From Pseudomonas sihuiensis (lineage in GTDB: Bacteria > Pseudomonadota > Gammaproteobacteria > Pseudomonadales > Pseudomonadaceae): DNA of 64,000 nt. The stretch covers positions 2,356,001-2,420,000 of the forward strand of contig NZ_LT629797.1 in the NCBI RefSeq assembly GCF_900106015.1. The letters are read 5' to 3'. The position numbers and the translations under genes were made by a program. Numbering within the stretch: position 1 is the stretch's first letter; every line of letters begins with the position of its first letter. Shown here one piece after another: positions 29,284-37,804 of the stretch. The notes under the pieces were generated by a model that was given only the letters and a program-made list of their open reading frames with translations, was not told the origin of the DNA and searched no databases.

Positions 29284-30636
29284 TCAGGCCAACTGGCTCA
29301 GGTCGTCGGTTTCGCGCAGGCGCCAGACCCGCTCGATCAGCACGCCGGCCTCATCGCTGCTGCGCTGGCCGGCGAAAGCCAGCAGGCGACGGAACTTGTC
29401 TTCCAGCTCGGCGCGGCTGAGGGTGTTGCCGGGGTCGCCCTTGGGCTCGTCGATGGCGCCACGCAGGGTGCGACCCTCGGTGGTGATTACCTCGACGCGG
29501 CCCAGCCAGCGCTGCGGGTAAGCCACATCCACCTCCGGGTCCAGACGCATCTGCACCTTGTCGCGGAAGGCGGCCACGGCCGGGTCCTGCAGCGCCAGGT
29601 TGGCGAACTCGGTCAGTTGCGCGCTGCCATGCACGGCGATCAGGCCGAGCACGGTGCCCATGGAGAACTTGGCCTGGTGCACGGTCTGCGGCACGGTCAC
29701 GCGGCCGAGCACATCGATGGCGCCCTGATGCACGCGGGCGACGACTCGCTCGATCTGCTGGTGGCGCAAACCTTCGCGCTGCATCAGGTCGAGCAGCGCG
29801 TCAGCCGCCGGATGGGTATGGCGGCAGGAGGCGTGGAACTTGAACGAAGTCTCCACCAGCGCCCAGCGCCGGCCGAGACGGTCCGACAGCTTGCTTGGGT
29901 CGGCATCGCGGGACATGCCGGCGGCCATGCCCTGCTCGCCTTCGAGGATGTTCTGCGCGCCGGTCAGGCCCTGCTCGGTAAAGTAGGCGGCCAGCAGGCC
30001 ATCAGCCGCGGCCTTGGCGGTGTGCAGTTGCTTGGAGTCGGCGGCATCGCGCAGGAACTCCCACAGCCCGGCGGCCTGGGTGCCGGCATTGCCAAGCAGA
30101 TGGATGAACTGCTGCTGATCGAAATCCAGCAGCTTGCCCACGGCCACCGCAGCGGCCAAGGTGCCGACCGTCGCCGTGGTGTGGAAGATGCGGTAGTGCG
30201 AACGGCCGAGAAACTCGCCGATGCGGATGCCCGCCTCGTAGCCGGCCACTGAGGCCAGCAGCAGTTCACGCCCGGACTTGCCCAGGTCCTGCGCCGCCGC
30301 CAGGGCCGCCGGGAACACCACGGTGGCCGGGTGCAGCACCGAGCTGTTGTGCAGGTCGTCCTGCTCCACCAGGTGCGACGAGGCGCCGTTGACCAGCGCG
30401 GCGAAGTACGCCGAGGTGCCCCGGCCATTGACCAGGATGCGCGCCGGGCCATCGGCCGGGCCCATCTGCTGCGCATAGGCCTCGAACAGCGGAATCGGCC
30501 GCGCGCCCTCGCTGGCCAGGGCCGAGCCGAGCCAGTCGAGGAACAGGTCTTCGGTGCGATCCAGCACGTGCTCGGGAATCTGCTCATAGGACAGTTTGGC
30601 GAGGAACGCAGCCAGCTGTTGAGTATGTTTGCTCAT
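29284..30636 (-). CDS. MmgE/PrpD-family protein of the itaconate cluster
   Basis: A 450-residue MmgE/PrpD-family protein, the family of 2-methylcitrate dehydratase. RTEDLFLDWLGSALA, FAALVNGASSHLVEQDDLHNSSVLHPATVVFPAALA (about 85-120) and FKFHASCRHTHPAADALLDL fit the family. It corresponds to PA0881 in P. aeruginosa. It is conserved in itaconate clusters, but the core route (ict, ich, ccl) does not need it. A dehydratase or isomerase step on a related acid such as methylsuccinate or citramalate is an inference. Confidence 0.9.
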   Translation of the reverse strand: MSKHTQQLAAFLAKLSYEQIPEHVLDRTEDLFLDWLGSALASEGARPIPLFEAYAQQMGPADGPARILVNGRGTSAYFAALVNGASSHLVEQDDLHNSSVLHPATVVFPAALAAAQDLGKSGRELLLASVAGYEAGIRIGEFLGRSHYRIFHTTATVGTLAAAVAVGKLLDFDQQQFIHLLGNAGTQAAGLWEFLRDAADSKQLHTAKAAADGLLAAYFTEQGLTGAQNILEGEQGMAAGMSRDADPSKLSDRLGRRWALVETSFKFHASCRHTHPAADALLDLMQREGLRHQQIERVVARVHQGAIDVLGRVTVPQTVHQAKFSMGTVLGLIAVHGSAQLTEFANLALQDPAVAAFRDKVQMRLDPEVDVAYPQRWLGRVEVITTEGRTLRGAIDEPKGDPGNTLSRAELEDKFRRLLAFAGQRSSDEAGVLIERVWRLRETDDLSQLA

Positions 30637-30646
30637 GGTCGCGGCC

Positions 30647-31810
30647 TCAGAAACTGCGTGGCAGCTCGAGCAGGTGCTCGGCTACATAAGAGAGGATCAG
30701 GTTGGTGGAGATCGGCGCCACCTGGTACAGGCGGGTTTCGCGGAACTTGCGCTCGACGTCGTACTCGTTGGCGAAGCCGAAGCCACCGTGGGTCTGCAGG
30801 CAGGCGTTGGCCGCCTCCCAGCTGGCCTTGGCCGCCAGATACTTGGCCATGTTGGCGGCAGCCCCGGCATTGCGCCCGGCGTCGTATTCCTCGCAGGCGC
30901 GCCAGCGCATCAGGTCGGCGGCCTCGATCTCGATGTGCGCCTCGGCGATGGGGAATTGCACGCCCTGGTTCTGCCCGATGGGCCGGCCGAACACCACACG
31001 ATCACGGGCGTACTGCGCGGACTTCTCGATAAACCAGCGACCATCGCCGATGCACTCCGCCGCGATCAGCGTGCGCTCGGCATTGAGGCCGTCGAGGATG
31101 TAGCGGAACCCCTTGCCCTCTTCGCCGATCAGGCTGCTGGCGGGAATCTCCAGGTTGTCGAAGAACAGCTCGTTGGTCTCGTGGTTGACCATATTGGCAA
31201 TCGGCTGCACGGTCAGGCCGTTGCCAATGGCTTCGCGAAGATCGACCAGGAAGATCGACATGCCCTCGGACTTGCGTTGCACCTCGGCCAGCGGCGTGGT
31301 GCGCGCCAGCAGGATCATCAGGTCGGAATGCTGGACGCGCGAGATCCACACCTTCTGGCCGTTGATCACGTACTTGTCGCCCTGGCGCACGGCGGTGGTC
31401 TTGATCTTGGTGGTGTCGGTGCCGGTGGTCGGCTCGGTGACGCCCATCGACTGCAGGCGCAGCTCACCGCTGGCCAGCTTGGGCAGGTAATAGCGCTTCT
31501 GCTCCTCACTGCCGTTACGCAGCAGGGTGAACATGTTGTACATCTGCCCGTGGATGGTGCCGGAGTTGCCGCCGCAGTGGTTGACCTCCTCGAGGATCAC
31601 CGAGGCCTCGGCCAGACCCAGGCCCGAGCCGCCGTATTCTTCGGGGATCATCGCCGACAGCCAGCCAGCCTCGGTCATGGCCGTGACGAAGGCTTCCGGG
31701 AAGCCCTTCTCCTCATCGATCTTGCGCCAGTATTCGGCAGGAAACTCCGCGCACAGGGCGCGCACGCCTTCGCGGATGGCGTTGAGTTCTTCGTTGTTGT
31801 TGTGGTTCAT
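30647..31810 (-). CDS. Acyl-CoA dehydrogenase of the itaconate cluster
   Basis: A 387-residue medium-length acyl-CoA dehydrogenase: MGVTEPTTGTDTTKIKTTA (flavin region, about 127-145), KVWISRVQHSD, C-terminal CLQTHGGFGFANEYDVERKFRETRLYQVAPISTNLILSYVAEHLL. It corresponds to PA0879. It could desaturate methylsuccinyl-CoA to mesaconyl- or itaconyl-CoA and so widen the pathway to methylsuccinate; this is inferred from context. It is separated from prpD by only 10 bp. Confidence 0.92.
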   Translation of the reverse strand: MNHNNNEELNAIREGVRALCAEFPAEYWRKIDEEKGFPEAFVTAMTEAGWLSAMIPEEYGGSGLGLAEASVILEEVNHCGGNSGTIHGQMYNMFTLLRNGSEEQKRYYLPKLASGELRLQSMGVTEPTTGTDTTKIKTTAVRQGDKYVINGQKVWISRVQHSDLMILLARTTPLAEVQRKSEGMSIFLVDLREAIGNGLTVQPIANMVNHETNELFFDNLEIPASSLIGEEGKGFRYILDGLNAERTLIAAECIGDGRWFIEKSAQYARDRVVFGRPIGQNQGVQFPIAEAHIEIEAADLMRWRACEEYDAGRNAGAAANMAKYLAAKASWEAANACLQTHGGFGFANEYDVERKFRETRLYQVAPISTNLILSYVAEHLLELPRSF

Positions 31811-31842
31811 CAGTCGCCCTCGGGTCGTGCGCTATTTGCTAT

Positions 31843-31916
31843 GTAGGAGCCCGCTTGCGGGCGATGCTCTTCGTTTTTGATCGCCCGCAAGAGCTAGCCG
31901 CCCGCCGGGCTCCTAC
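31843..31916. repeat. REP pair, GTAGGAGC family, inside the itaconate operon
   Basis: GTAGGAGCCCGCTTGCGGGCGATGC and an inverted, partly degenerate partner ending GGGCTCCTAC lie between the acyl-CoA dehydrogenase gene and ich. In the mRNA it forms a stem that may set the relative levels of ich and the downstream genes. Confidence 0.8.
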
Positions 31917-31939
31917 GGATCAGTGTTTGCCGTCAGAAA

Positions 31940-32767
31940 TCAGTCGAATTGCACCTCGGCTCGCTGCGCCAGGCCGGCCTCGTTGCCCGCCCACAGCTCG
32001 GCCTGGCCCTCGCCGCTGATGCGCCCACCGACCTCGAACGGCTGCGGCGCAATCAGCGGGCGCAGGCCGCGATAGGCGAAACGGCGCAGGCGCACCTGCG
32101 GGTTGGCGCGGCAGAAGGCGCGCAGGTTCAGGGTGGCGGTCAGCGGGCCGTGCACCACCAGGCCGCTGTAGCCTTCGGTTTCGGTGACGTAGGGCCAGTC
32201 GTAGTGGATGCGGTGGCCGTTGAAGGTCACTGCGCTGTAGCGAAACAGCAGCGTGCTGGACGGCGTGACCGCCTCGCGCCAGTCACCAGCGACCAGCGGC
32301 TCGCCGCTGCTGGCCTTGGGCGGGCTGGGCTCGCGGTAGACGATGTCCTGCTCTTCGCGGATGGCCAGTTGGCCGTCCTGCAGATAGTCGTGCTGCACGG
32401 TGACGAACAGCAGCGCGCCGGTGCGGCCGTGCTTTTCCTCGATGTGCTTGATGGTCGATACCCGGCTGGCTTCGCCACCCACCCGCAGCGGCTGGATGAA
32501 CTCGATACGGCCGCCAGCCCACATGCGGTTGCGATTGTCGGCCGGCGGCAGAAAGCCACCACGCGCCGGATGGCCGTCCTCGCCCAGACCGTTCTCGGCG
32601 ACCGGCTCTTGAAAAAACGCCCAGTGCCACAGCGGCGGCAGCGCCTCGCCATGGGCCGGCGTGGCTTCGCCGAAGGTGGCGGCGATGCGCTTGACCAGGT
32701 TGCGGCTGAGTTGGTCGTGGACTTCTTCACTACGACCGATCCAGGCGGAAAAAGCAGAATCACTCAT
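31940..32767 (-). CDS. ich: Itaconyl-CoA hydratase, double hot-dog (MaoC-like)
   Basis: A 275-residue MaoC-like hydratase. An N-terminal half (to about residue 150) precedes a C-terminal hot-dog with NGHRIHYDWPYVTETEGYSGLVVHGPLTATLNL, which has the Asp-x4-His-type hydratase layout (HYD and VHG). It hydrates itaconyl-CoA to (S)-citramalyl-CoA, the second step of the route. It is the first gene of the operon and divergent from the regulator at 32968. Confidence 0.9.
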   Translation of the reverse strand: MSDSAFSAWIGRSEEVHDQLSRNLVKRIAATFGEATPAHGEALPPLWHWAFFQEPVAENGLGEDGHPARGGFLPPADNRNRMWAGGRIEFIQPLRVGGEASRVSTIKHIEEKHGRTGALLFVTVQHDYLQDGQLAIREEQDIVYREPSPPKASSGEPLVAGDWREAVTPSSTLLFRYSAVTFNGHRIHYDWPYVTETEGYSGLVVHGPLTATLNLRAFCRANPQVRLRRFAYRGLRPLIAPQPFEVGGRISGEGQAELWAGNEAGLAQRAEVQFD

Positions 32768-32878
32768 GGGGCAGGTTCCAGCTCGGTTCTTGTGTGAGCT
32801 GGAGCATGCGATGCTGCACGCGTTCAGAGAATCCGCATTTATTTAAACCAGCGTTCGGATATGCTTAACACGAATCCT

Positions 32879-32943
32879 GTAGGAGCCCGCTTGCGGGCGA
32901 TGCTTTACAGATCGCCAGTGATCGCCCGCAAGCGGGCTCCTAC
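32879..32943. repeat. REP pair in the ich/itcR divergent promoter
   Basis: GTAGGAGCCCGCTTGCGGGCGATGC (32879-) and TGATCGCCCGCAAGCGGGCTCCTAC (to 32943) form a nearly perfect inverted repeat between the divergent start codons (32767 and 32968). It takes up a third of the regulatory region. Confidence 0.85.
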
Positions 32944-32967
32944 GAATGACCTCAGGAAATGGCCACC

Positions 32968-33855
32968 ATGCATTTCGATCTGCCCGACCTGCGCCTGTTC
33001 ATCCACATCGCCGAGTCGCCCAGCCTGACCCAGGGCGCGCGCAAAGCGTTTCTCTCGCCGGCCGCCGCCAGCGCGCGGATCAAGGCGCTGGAAAACCAGC
33101 TCGGCAGCCGCCTGCTGTACCGCGACAGCCGTGGTGTCGAGCTGACCCCGGCCGGCCAGCGCCTGCTGCAGCATGCGCGGCTGATCATGCGCCAGGTGGA
33201 TTATCTGAAGAGCGAATTCACCGAATACGGCACCGACGCCGCCGGGCATATCCGCATCTTCGCCAACACCACGGCAGTGACCGAATTTCTCCCCGAAGTG
33301 CTGGCCGGCTTTCTCGCCGAACGCCCCGGCGTCACCGTCGACCTGCAGGAGCGCCTCAGCCGCGACATCGTGCGTGGTGTGCTGGACGGCGCGGCGGATC
33401 TGGGCATCATCGCCGGCCCGGTGCAGACGCCCGGCCTGCAGGTGCTGCACTTCAGCACCGACCGCCTGGTGCTGGCGGTGCCACTGGGCCATGCCCTGGC
33501 GCGGCGGCAATCGGTGAGCTTCAACGACACCCTCGCCTACCAGCACATTGGCCTGCACGAGGGCAGCACGCTGCTGAGCTTTTTGCGTGAACAGGTGGAG
33601 AAACTCGGCGGCAACCTGGCCCTGCGTATCCAGGTATCGAGCTTCGAGGCGATCTGCCGGATGATCGAAGGTGGCGTCGGCATCGGCATCATTCCCGAGT
33701 CGGCCGCGCGGAGGCACAGCCGCACCATGCAGCTGGCCATCCTGCAGCTGGACGAGGCCTGGGCGGTGCGCGAACGCAGCATGCTGGTGCGTGAGCTGGA
33801 TGCGCTGCCGGGCAGTGTGCGCGCGCTGATCGACCGGCTGAACCAGGGTGTGTAG
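32968..33855 (+). CDS. itcR: LysR-family regulator of the itaconate cluster
   Basis: A 295-residue LysR-type regulator. HTH: DLPDLRLFIHIAESPSLTQGARKAFLSPAAASARIKALENQLG (about 3-47). Effector domain with ANTTAVTEFLPEVLAGFL and SSFEAICRMIEGGVGIGIIPESA. It matches P. aeruginosa PA0877 (called RipR or ItcR) by position, divergent from ich. Likely activated by itaconate or a CoA-route intermediate. ATG 32968 is spaced better from AGGA (32954) than ATG 32959. Confidence 0.9.
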   Translation: MHFDLPDLRLFIHIAESPSLTQGARKAFLSPAAASARIKALENQLGSRLLYRDSRGVELTPAGQRLLQHARLIMRQVDYLKSEFTEYGTDAAGHIRIFANTTAVTEFLPEVLAGFLAERPGVTVDLQERLSRDIVRGVLDGAADLGIIAGPVQTPGLQVLHFSTDRLVLAVPLGHALARRQSVSFNDTLAYQHIGLHEGSTLLSFLREQVEKLGGNLALRIQVSSFEAICRMIEGGVGIGIIPESAARRHSRTMQLAILQLDEAWAVRERSMLVRELDALPGSVRALIDRLNQGV

Positions 33856-33875
33856 CGCCAGGTAAAATTCCGGGC

Positions 33876-33903
33876 AAAAAAAGGGCGACCAAATTGGTCG
33901 CCC
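33876..33903 (-). terminator. Intrinsic terminator facing itcR
   Basis: GGGCGACC (33883-33890) pairs with GGTCGCCC (33896-33903), and the T-run (A7 at 33876-33882) is on the minus strand. It therefore blocks leftward transcription into itcR. A second hairpin (GCATTCC/GGAATGC, 33917-33935) follows on the plus side. Confidence 0.65.
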
Positions 33904-34022
33904 GCCCATTCAAGGCATTCCTCGAAAGGAATGCGGAAACGCTTGCACCCAAATCACGCAGGATGATCGGGACGTACTCAGTGTCGCCGCAGCCCCTTGC
34001 CCTGCCTATTGCACCAAGGTCG

Positions 34023-34167
34023 TAGGGTCTGTACGAAAAGTGCCTGCGCTCGGTGATGCTGCGTTAAAAACAGGCTCAGAATGCTCATTTACAGCTCGTA
34101 AACTCCGCTTCTTCGCCTGTTTTTGCCTTGCCTGACCTTCGCTCGACGACTTTTCGTACAGACCCTA
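34023..34167 (-). repeat. Modular palindromic repeat, copy 4 (145 bp)
   Basis: A 19-bp perfect inverted repeat TAGGGTCTGTACGAAAAGT bounds it: a third end type, unrelated to copies 1-2 and 3/5. On the minus strand the core again reads TTTACGAGCTGTAAATGAGC and TTTTTAACGCAGCA. Flanks are GTAG and CTAG. Confidence 0.85.
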
Positions 34168-34227
34168 GGGCACCAGTCACATGGCAGGCCATACTCCCGA
34201 GACGCCTTTTTGGCCTTGGAGGCACGC

Positions 34228-34782
34228 ATGCACCCGGAACACCTCGCCCTGTTGCAGCAGGCGCCAGCCAGCACTCATGCCGATGACACCTGGGCCAGGC
34301 TCTGTTGCGAACAGGCCCTGCTGGCAGTCGAGGAAGGCTGTTATGCGGTCGGCGCCTTGTTGGTGGATGGCGCAGGTGAACTGCTGTGCAACGGTCGAAA
34401 TCAGGTGTTCGCCCCGGCCTACGCCAGCGCCGCCCACGCCGAGATGCAGGTGCTCGACCAGCTCGAAAGCGAACATGCGCAGGTCGACCGCCGAGATCTG
34501 ACCCTCTACGTCAGCCTCGAGCCCTGCCTGATGTGCTACGGCCGTATCCTGCTGGCCGGCATCACCCGCGTACGCTATCTGGCGCGCGACCGTGACGGCG
34601 GCTTCGCCCTACGCCACGGCCGCCTGCCTCCGGCATGGGCCAATCTCGCTTCCGGGCTTGCGGTGGTTCAGGCCAAGGCCGATCCCTACTGGCTCGACCT
34701 GGCCGAGCAACTGATCGAGCGCCTGCAGGACCGCCGGGCGATGCGCGAGCGCGTGGTTGCGGCCTGGCGCGGCGGTCGTTGA
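34228..34782 (+). CDS. Cytidine/deoxycytidylate deaminase-family protein
   Basis: A 184-residue zinc deaminase: H70-A-E72 (AAHAEMQVLDQLES) and P99-C100-LM-C103 give the complete Zn ligand and catalytic Glu set. The fold is CDA-like (nucleobase, nucleoside or tRNA-adenosine deaminase superfamily). It is longer than TadA-type guanine deaminases at the C-terminus. Substrate unknown. ATG 34228 has GGAGG 7 bp upstream. It sits between the itaconate regulator and phhR with no obvious link to either. Confidence 0.85.
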   Translation: MHPEHLALLQQAPASTHADDTWARLCCEQALLAVEEGCYAVGALLVDGAGELLCNGRNQVFAPAYASAAHAEMQVLDQLESEHAQVDRRDLTLYVSLEPCLMCYGRILLAGITRVRYLARDRDGGFALRHGRLPPAWANLASGLAVVQAKADPYWLDLAEQLIERLQDRRAMRERVVAAWRGGR

Positions 34783-34786
34783 AAAC

Positions 34787-34867
34787 CGTAGGGTGCGCCG
34801 TGCGCACCGAAAATTGCAGGCATCAGCCACGGCCAGCGGAGCATTGGTGCGCGCGGCGCACCCTACG
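34787..34867. repeat. REP pair, GTAGGGTGCGC family
   Basis: CGTAGGGTGCGCCGTGCGCACC at 34787-34808 and GGTGCGCGCGGCGCACCCTACG at 34846-34867 fill the space between convergent genes. The second unit ends 1 bp before the phhR stop codon. Confidence 0.85.
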
Positions 34868-34868
34868 C

Positions 34869-36422
34869 CTAGTCCTTGCCCAACCCGTGCTGCCGTAGCT
34901 TGTTGGCGATGGTGGTATGGGAAACACCGAGGCGCTTGCCCAACTGGCGGCTGCTGGGATGATCGCGGAACAGCCGCTCCAGCACCGCCTTCTCGAAGCG
35001 GCCGAGAATATCGTCGAGGCTGCCTTCCACCGAGAACTCGCCCAACGGCTGCGGCGCGCCATAGTCCGGCAAGCGGATATGCTCGGCCTTTACCGTACCG
35101 CCGTCACACAGCGAAACCGCCTGGAACAGCACGTTCTCCAGCTGCCGCACGTTGCCCGGCCAATGGTAATGGGCCATGCGCTCGAAGGCCTGCGGCGCCA
35201 GTTTCGGCAGCGCGCAGCCGATCTGCCGGCTGGCGGAATCTAGAAAGTGCTCGACCAAAGGTGCCAGGCCATCGAGGCATTCGCGCAGCGGCGGGATATG
35301 CAGGCTGAGCACATTGAGGCGGTGATAGAGATCCTGGCGAAACTCGCCATGGGCGCAGAGTTCGGACAGATCGACCTGGGTGGCGCAGATCACTCGCACG
35401 TCCAGGTACACCTCCTCGTCGCTGCCCACACGGCGGAAGCAACCATCCTGCAGAAAGCGCAGCAGCTTGGCCTGCAGACGCGGGCTCATCTCGCCGACGC
35501 CATCGAGAAACAGCGTGCCGCCAGCAGTCAGCTCCAGCAGGCCAAGCTTGCCTTCCGGGCGCGCGCCTTCGAAGGCGCCGGGGCCGTAGCCGAACAGCTC
35601 GGTCTCGGCCATGGACTCGGGCAGGCCGGCGCAGTTGAGTGCCATGAACGGCGATTGCCCACGCGGGCTGGCCAGGTGACAGGCGCGCGCCAGCAATTCC
35701 TTGCCGGTGCCGGTTTCACCCTCGATCAGCAGCGGCGCATCCAGCGGCGCCATGCGCCGCGCTTCCTTGACCACCGCCGCCATCACCTTGGAGCTCTGGA
35801 AGATCGAGTCGAAGCCACGCAGCTCCTGCTTGCGCACGTGATAGATACGTTCACCGACGCGGTCGGCGCGGTGCAGGGTCAGCACCGCGCCAGCCAGCGC
35901 CTCGCTGTCGTCGTGTTCATTCTGCAGCGGGGCGATATCGGCGAGGAACACATCGCCCTTGATCTTCACCCGCAGGCCGTTGATCCGCGTCTTGTTGGCG
36001 CGCACCAGCTCCGGCAGGTCGAAGTCCTCGGCGTAGCGCGACAGCGCCATGCCCGGCACCTCGTCGACGCGCACACCGAGCAACTGCGCGGCACTGCGGT
36101 TGGCGGCGACTATGCTGCCGCCCATGTCGATGGACAGCACCGGAAAGTCCAGCGCGCCAAGCAACGCATTGAGCTCCAGATGACGCCGTTCGCTGGGCAT
36201 CAACCCCACACGTTTGACGCCAAATACGCCGGCAATGGCCTCGAACTTCGGCCTCAGCGACTGGAACTGCAGGTTGATCAGATTCGGGCAGTGCAGGTAG
36301 ATGGCGTTGCCCTGCTCGCCCCCGACTTCGCCACGAGCGACGTTGATGCCGTAGTCGACCAGCAGGTTGAGGATGTCACGCAGGATGCCGACCCGGTTCT
36401 GGCAGTGGACCTTGATACGCAT
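34869..36422 (-). CDS. phhR: TyrR-family regulator PhhR
   Basis: A 517-residue regulator. N-terminal ACT domain (1-75, RIKVHCQNRVGILRDILNLLVDYGIN), PAS domain (about 80-190), AAA+ domain with Walker A GETGTGKE and Walker B GTLFLDGVGEMS, and a C-terminal TyrR-type HTH (SSRQLGKRLGVSHTTIANKL). The sigma-54 contact loop reads GAFEGA instead of GAFTGA, in keeping with TyrR proteins that work with sigma-70. It activates phenylalanine and tyrosine catabolism in response to aromatic amino acids. Divergent from phhA. Confidence 0.96.
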   Translation of the reverse strand: MRIKVHCQNRVGILRDILNLLVDYGINVARGEVGGEQGNAIYLHCPNLINLQFQSLRPKFEAIAGVFGVKRVGLMPSERRHLELNALLGALDFPVLSIDMGGSIVAANRSAAQLLGVRVDEVPGMALSRYAEDFDLPELVRANKTRINGLRVKIKGDVFLADIAPLQNEHDDSEALAGAVLTLHRADRVGERIYHVRKQELRGFDSIFQSSKVMAAVVKEARRMAPLDAPLLIEGETGTGKELLARACHLASPRGQSPFMALNCAGLPESMAETELFGYGPGAFEGARPEGKLGLLELTAGGTLFLDGVGEMSPRLQAKLLRFLQDGCFRRVGSDEEVYLDVRVICATQVDLSELCAHGEFRQDLYHRLNVLSLHIPPLRECLDGLAPLVEHFLDSASRQIGCALPKLAPQAFERMAHYHWPGNVRQLENVLFQAVSLCDGGTVKAEHIRLPDYGAPQPLGEFSVEGSLDDILGRFEKAVLERLFRDHPSSRQLGKRLGVSHTTIANKLRQHGLGKD

Positions 36423-36546
36423 GGCTCAGGCTCTTGTTGTTGTGGCCGCCGCGTCACACAAATCGACGCGTGCAGCATAATTTTCGTCAAGAATATGTGA
36501 CAGCAAAACCAACCAGCAAGCTGGATATTCGCCATTCCAGCAAAAT

Positions 36547-36564
36547 CGTAATCAAAATTTTACA
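36547..36564 (+). promoter_or_regulatory. Putative PhhR/TyrR box upstream of phhA
   Basis: CGTAAT-N6-TTTACA resembles the TyrR box TGTAAA-N6-TTTACA, with the second half perfect. It lies 112-129 bp upstream of the phhA start in the phhR-phhA divergent region, a typical activator distance. Confidence 0.6.
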
Positions 36565-36675
36565 GTTTCTGGGCGCTGCGCAAGACACCGCCTCTCATCC
36601 GCCTGCTTTCAACCCGAGCAATCAGCGGCATGCTCGGGTCAAGACAAGAACAACAGCCCCCTGAAGGAGGCAGCG

Positions 36676-37461
36676 ATGAAGAGTACGCAGTACCTGGCAC
36701 GGGAACCGGACGAGAGTGGCTTTATCCATTACCCGGAAAGCGAACATCAGGTGTGGAACACCCTGATCACTCGCCAGTTGAAGGTGATCGAGAACCGCGC
36801 CTGCCAGGAATACCTGGACGGTATAGAACAGCTCGGCCTGCCGCTGGAGCGCATTCCGCAGCTCGGCGAGATCAACCGGGTACTCGAAGCCAGCACTGGT
36901 TGGCGCGTGGCGCGGGTACCGGCGCTGATCCCGTTCCAGACCTTCTTCGAGCTGCTGGCCAGCAAGCAGTTTCCCGTCGCCACCTTCATCCGCACGCCCG
37001 AGGAGCTGGACTACCTGAAGGAACCGGACATCTTCCACGAGATATTCGGCCACTGCCCGATGCTGACCAACCCCTGGTTCGCCGAATTCACCCACACCTA
37101 CGGCAAGCTCGGCCTCAAGGCTACGAAAGAGCAGCGCGTCTACCTGGCGCGTCTGTACTGGCTGACCATCGAGTTCGGCCTGCTCGACACCCCGGCCGGC
37201 CGACGCATCTACGGCGGTGGCATCCTCTCCTCGCCGAAGGAAACCCTCTACGCGCTTTCCGACGTGCCCGAACACCAGCCCTTCGATGCACTGGAAGCGA
37301 TGCGCACGCCGTATCGCATCGATATCCTGCAGCCGGTGTACTTCGTCCTACCCGAGCTCAAGCGCCTGTTCGAGCTGGCTCAGGAAGACATCATGGCGCT
37401 GGTGCATCAGGCCATGGCGCTGGGCTTGCACGCGCCGAAGTTTCCGCCGAAAGCGGCGTAG
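36676..37461 (+). CDS. phhA: Phenylalanine 4-monooxygenase
   Basis: A 261-residue bacterial pterin-dependent hydroxylase. The iron-binding HEIFGHCPM (H and H of the 2-His-1-Glu facial triad, about 121-129), the later Glu in YWLTIEFGLLD, and IPFQTFFELLASKQFP are present. It converts phenylalanine to tyrosine using tetrahydrobiopterin-like cofactor, which PhhB recycles. ATG follows AAGGAGG at 36663. phhA-phhB-phhC are collinear, but 343 bp of repeats separate phhA from phhB. Confidence 0.97.
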   Translation: MKSTQYLAREPDESGFIHYPESEHQVWNTLITRQLKVIENRACQEYLDGIEQLGLPLERIPQLGEINRVLEASTGWRVARVPALIPFQTFFELLASKQFPVATFIRTPEELDYLKEPDIFHEIFGHCPMLTNPWFAEFTHTYGKLGLKATKEQRVYLARLYWLTIEFGLLDTPAGRRIYGGGILSSPKETLYALSDVPEHQPFDALEAMRTPYRIDILQPVYFVLPELKRLFELAQEDIMALVHQAMALGLHAPKFPPKAA

Positions 37462-37487
37462 CCCGTGACTTCCCATTACGCACGAAT

Positions 37488-37757
37488 GGCGTTGCCCTCT
37501 CGATTCGCCGCGTGGGCATACCCTCTACACGATGGTGCGATCCGCCGTCCTGTAGGAGCGCCGCCCCGGCGCGAAACGATTGCGGCCTTACTCCATCATC
37601 GGCGTTGCCCGCTCGATTCGCCGCGAGGGCGCGACTCCTACACCTTGGTGCGATGCATCGCCCTGTAGGAGCGCCGCCCCCGGCGCGAAAAGATTGTGGC
37701 CTGACTCCCTTATCGGCGTTGCCCCCGCGATTCGCCGCGAGGGCGCGGCTCCTACAC
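37488..37757. repeat. Tandem 113-bp repeat built of REP-like palindromes
   Basis: A unit beginning GGCGTTGCCC starts at 37488, 37601 and 37715 (periods 113 and 114). Each contains CGATTCGCCGCG, then CTACAC, and CTGTAGGAGCGCCGCCCC with GGCGCGAAA. About 2.4 copies fill the gap between phhA and phhB. Confidence 0.8.
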
Positions 37758-37804
37758 TCGATGATCAACTACTGTCATTACATTGTTTACCCAGGAGAAC
37801 CCCA

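Noticed and set aside
32854..32874. TTCG-N13-CGAA as a regulator site for itcR
   Set aside because: Only 4-bp arms with a different spacer from the CTTCG-N7-CGAAG motif. Too weak to list as a feature.
34869..36422. Sigma-54-dependent activator
   Set aside because: Despite the AAA+ domain, the ACT-PAS-AAA-HTH order, the altered GAFTGA loop and the position next to phhA identify PhhR/TyrR.
37488..37757. Possible CRISPR-like array
   Set aside because: Units are 113-114 bp and degenerate, there are no alternating spacers, and no cas genes are nearby. They are REP-derived tandem repeats.
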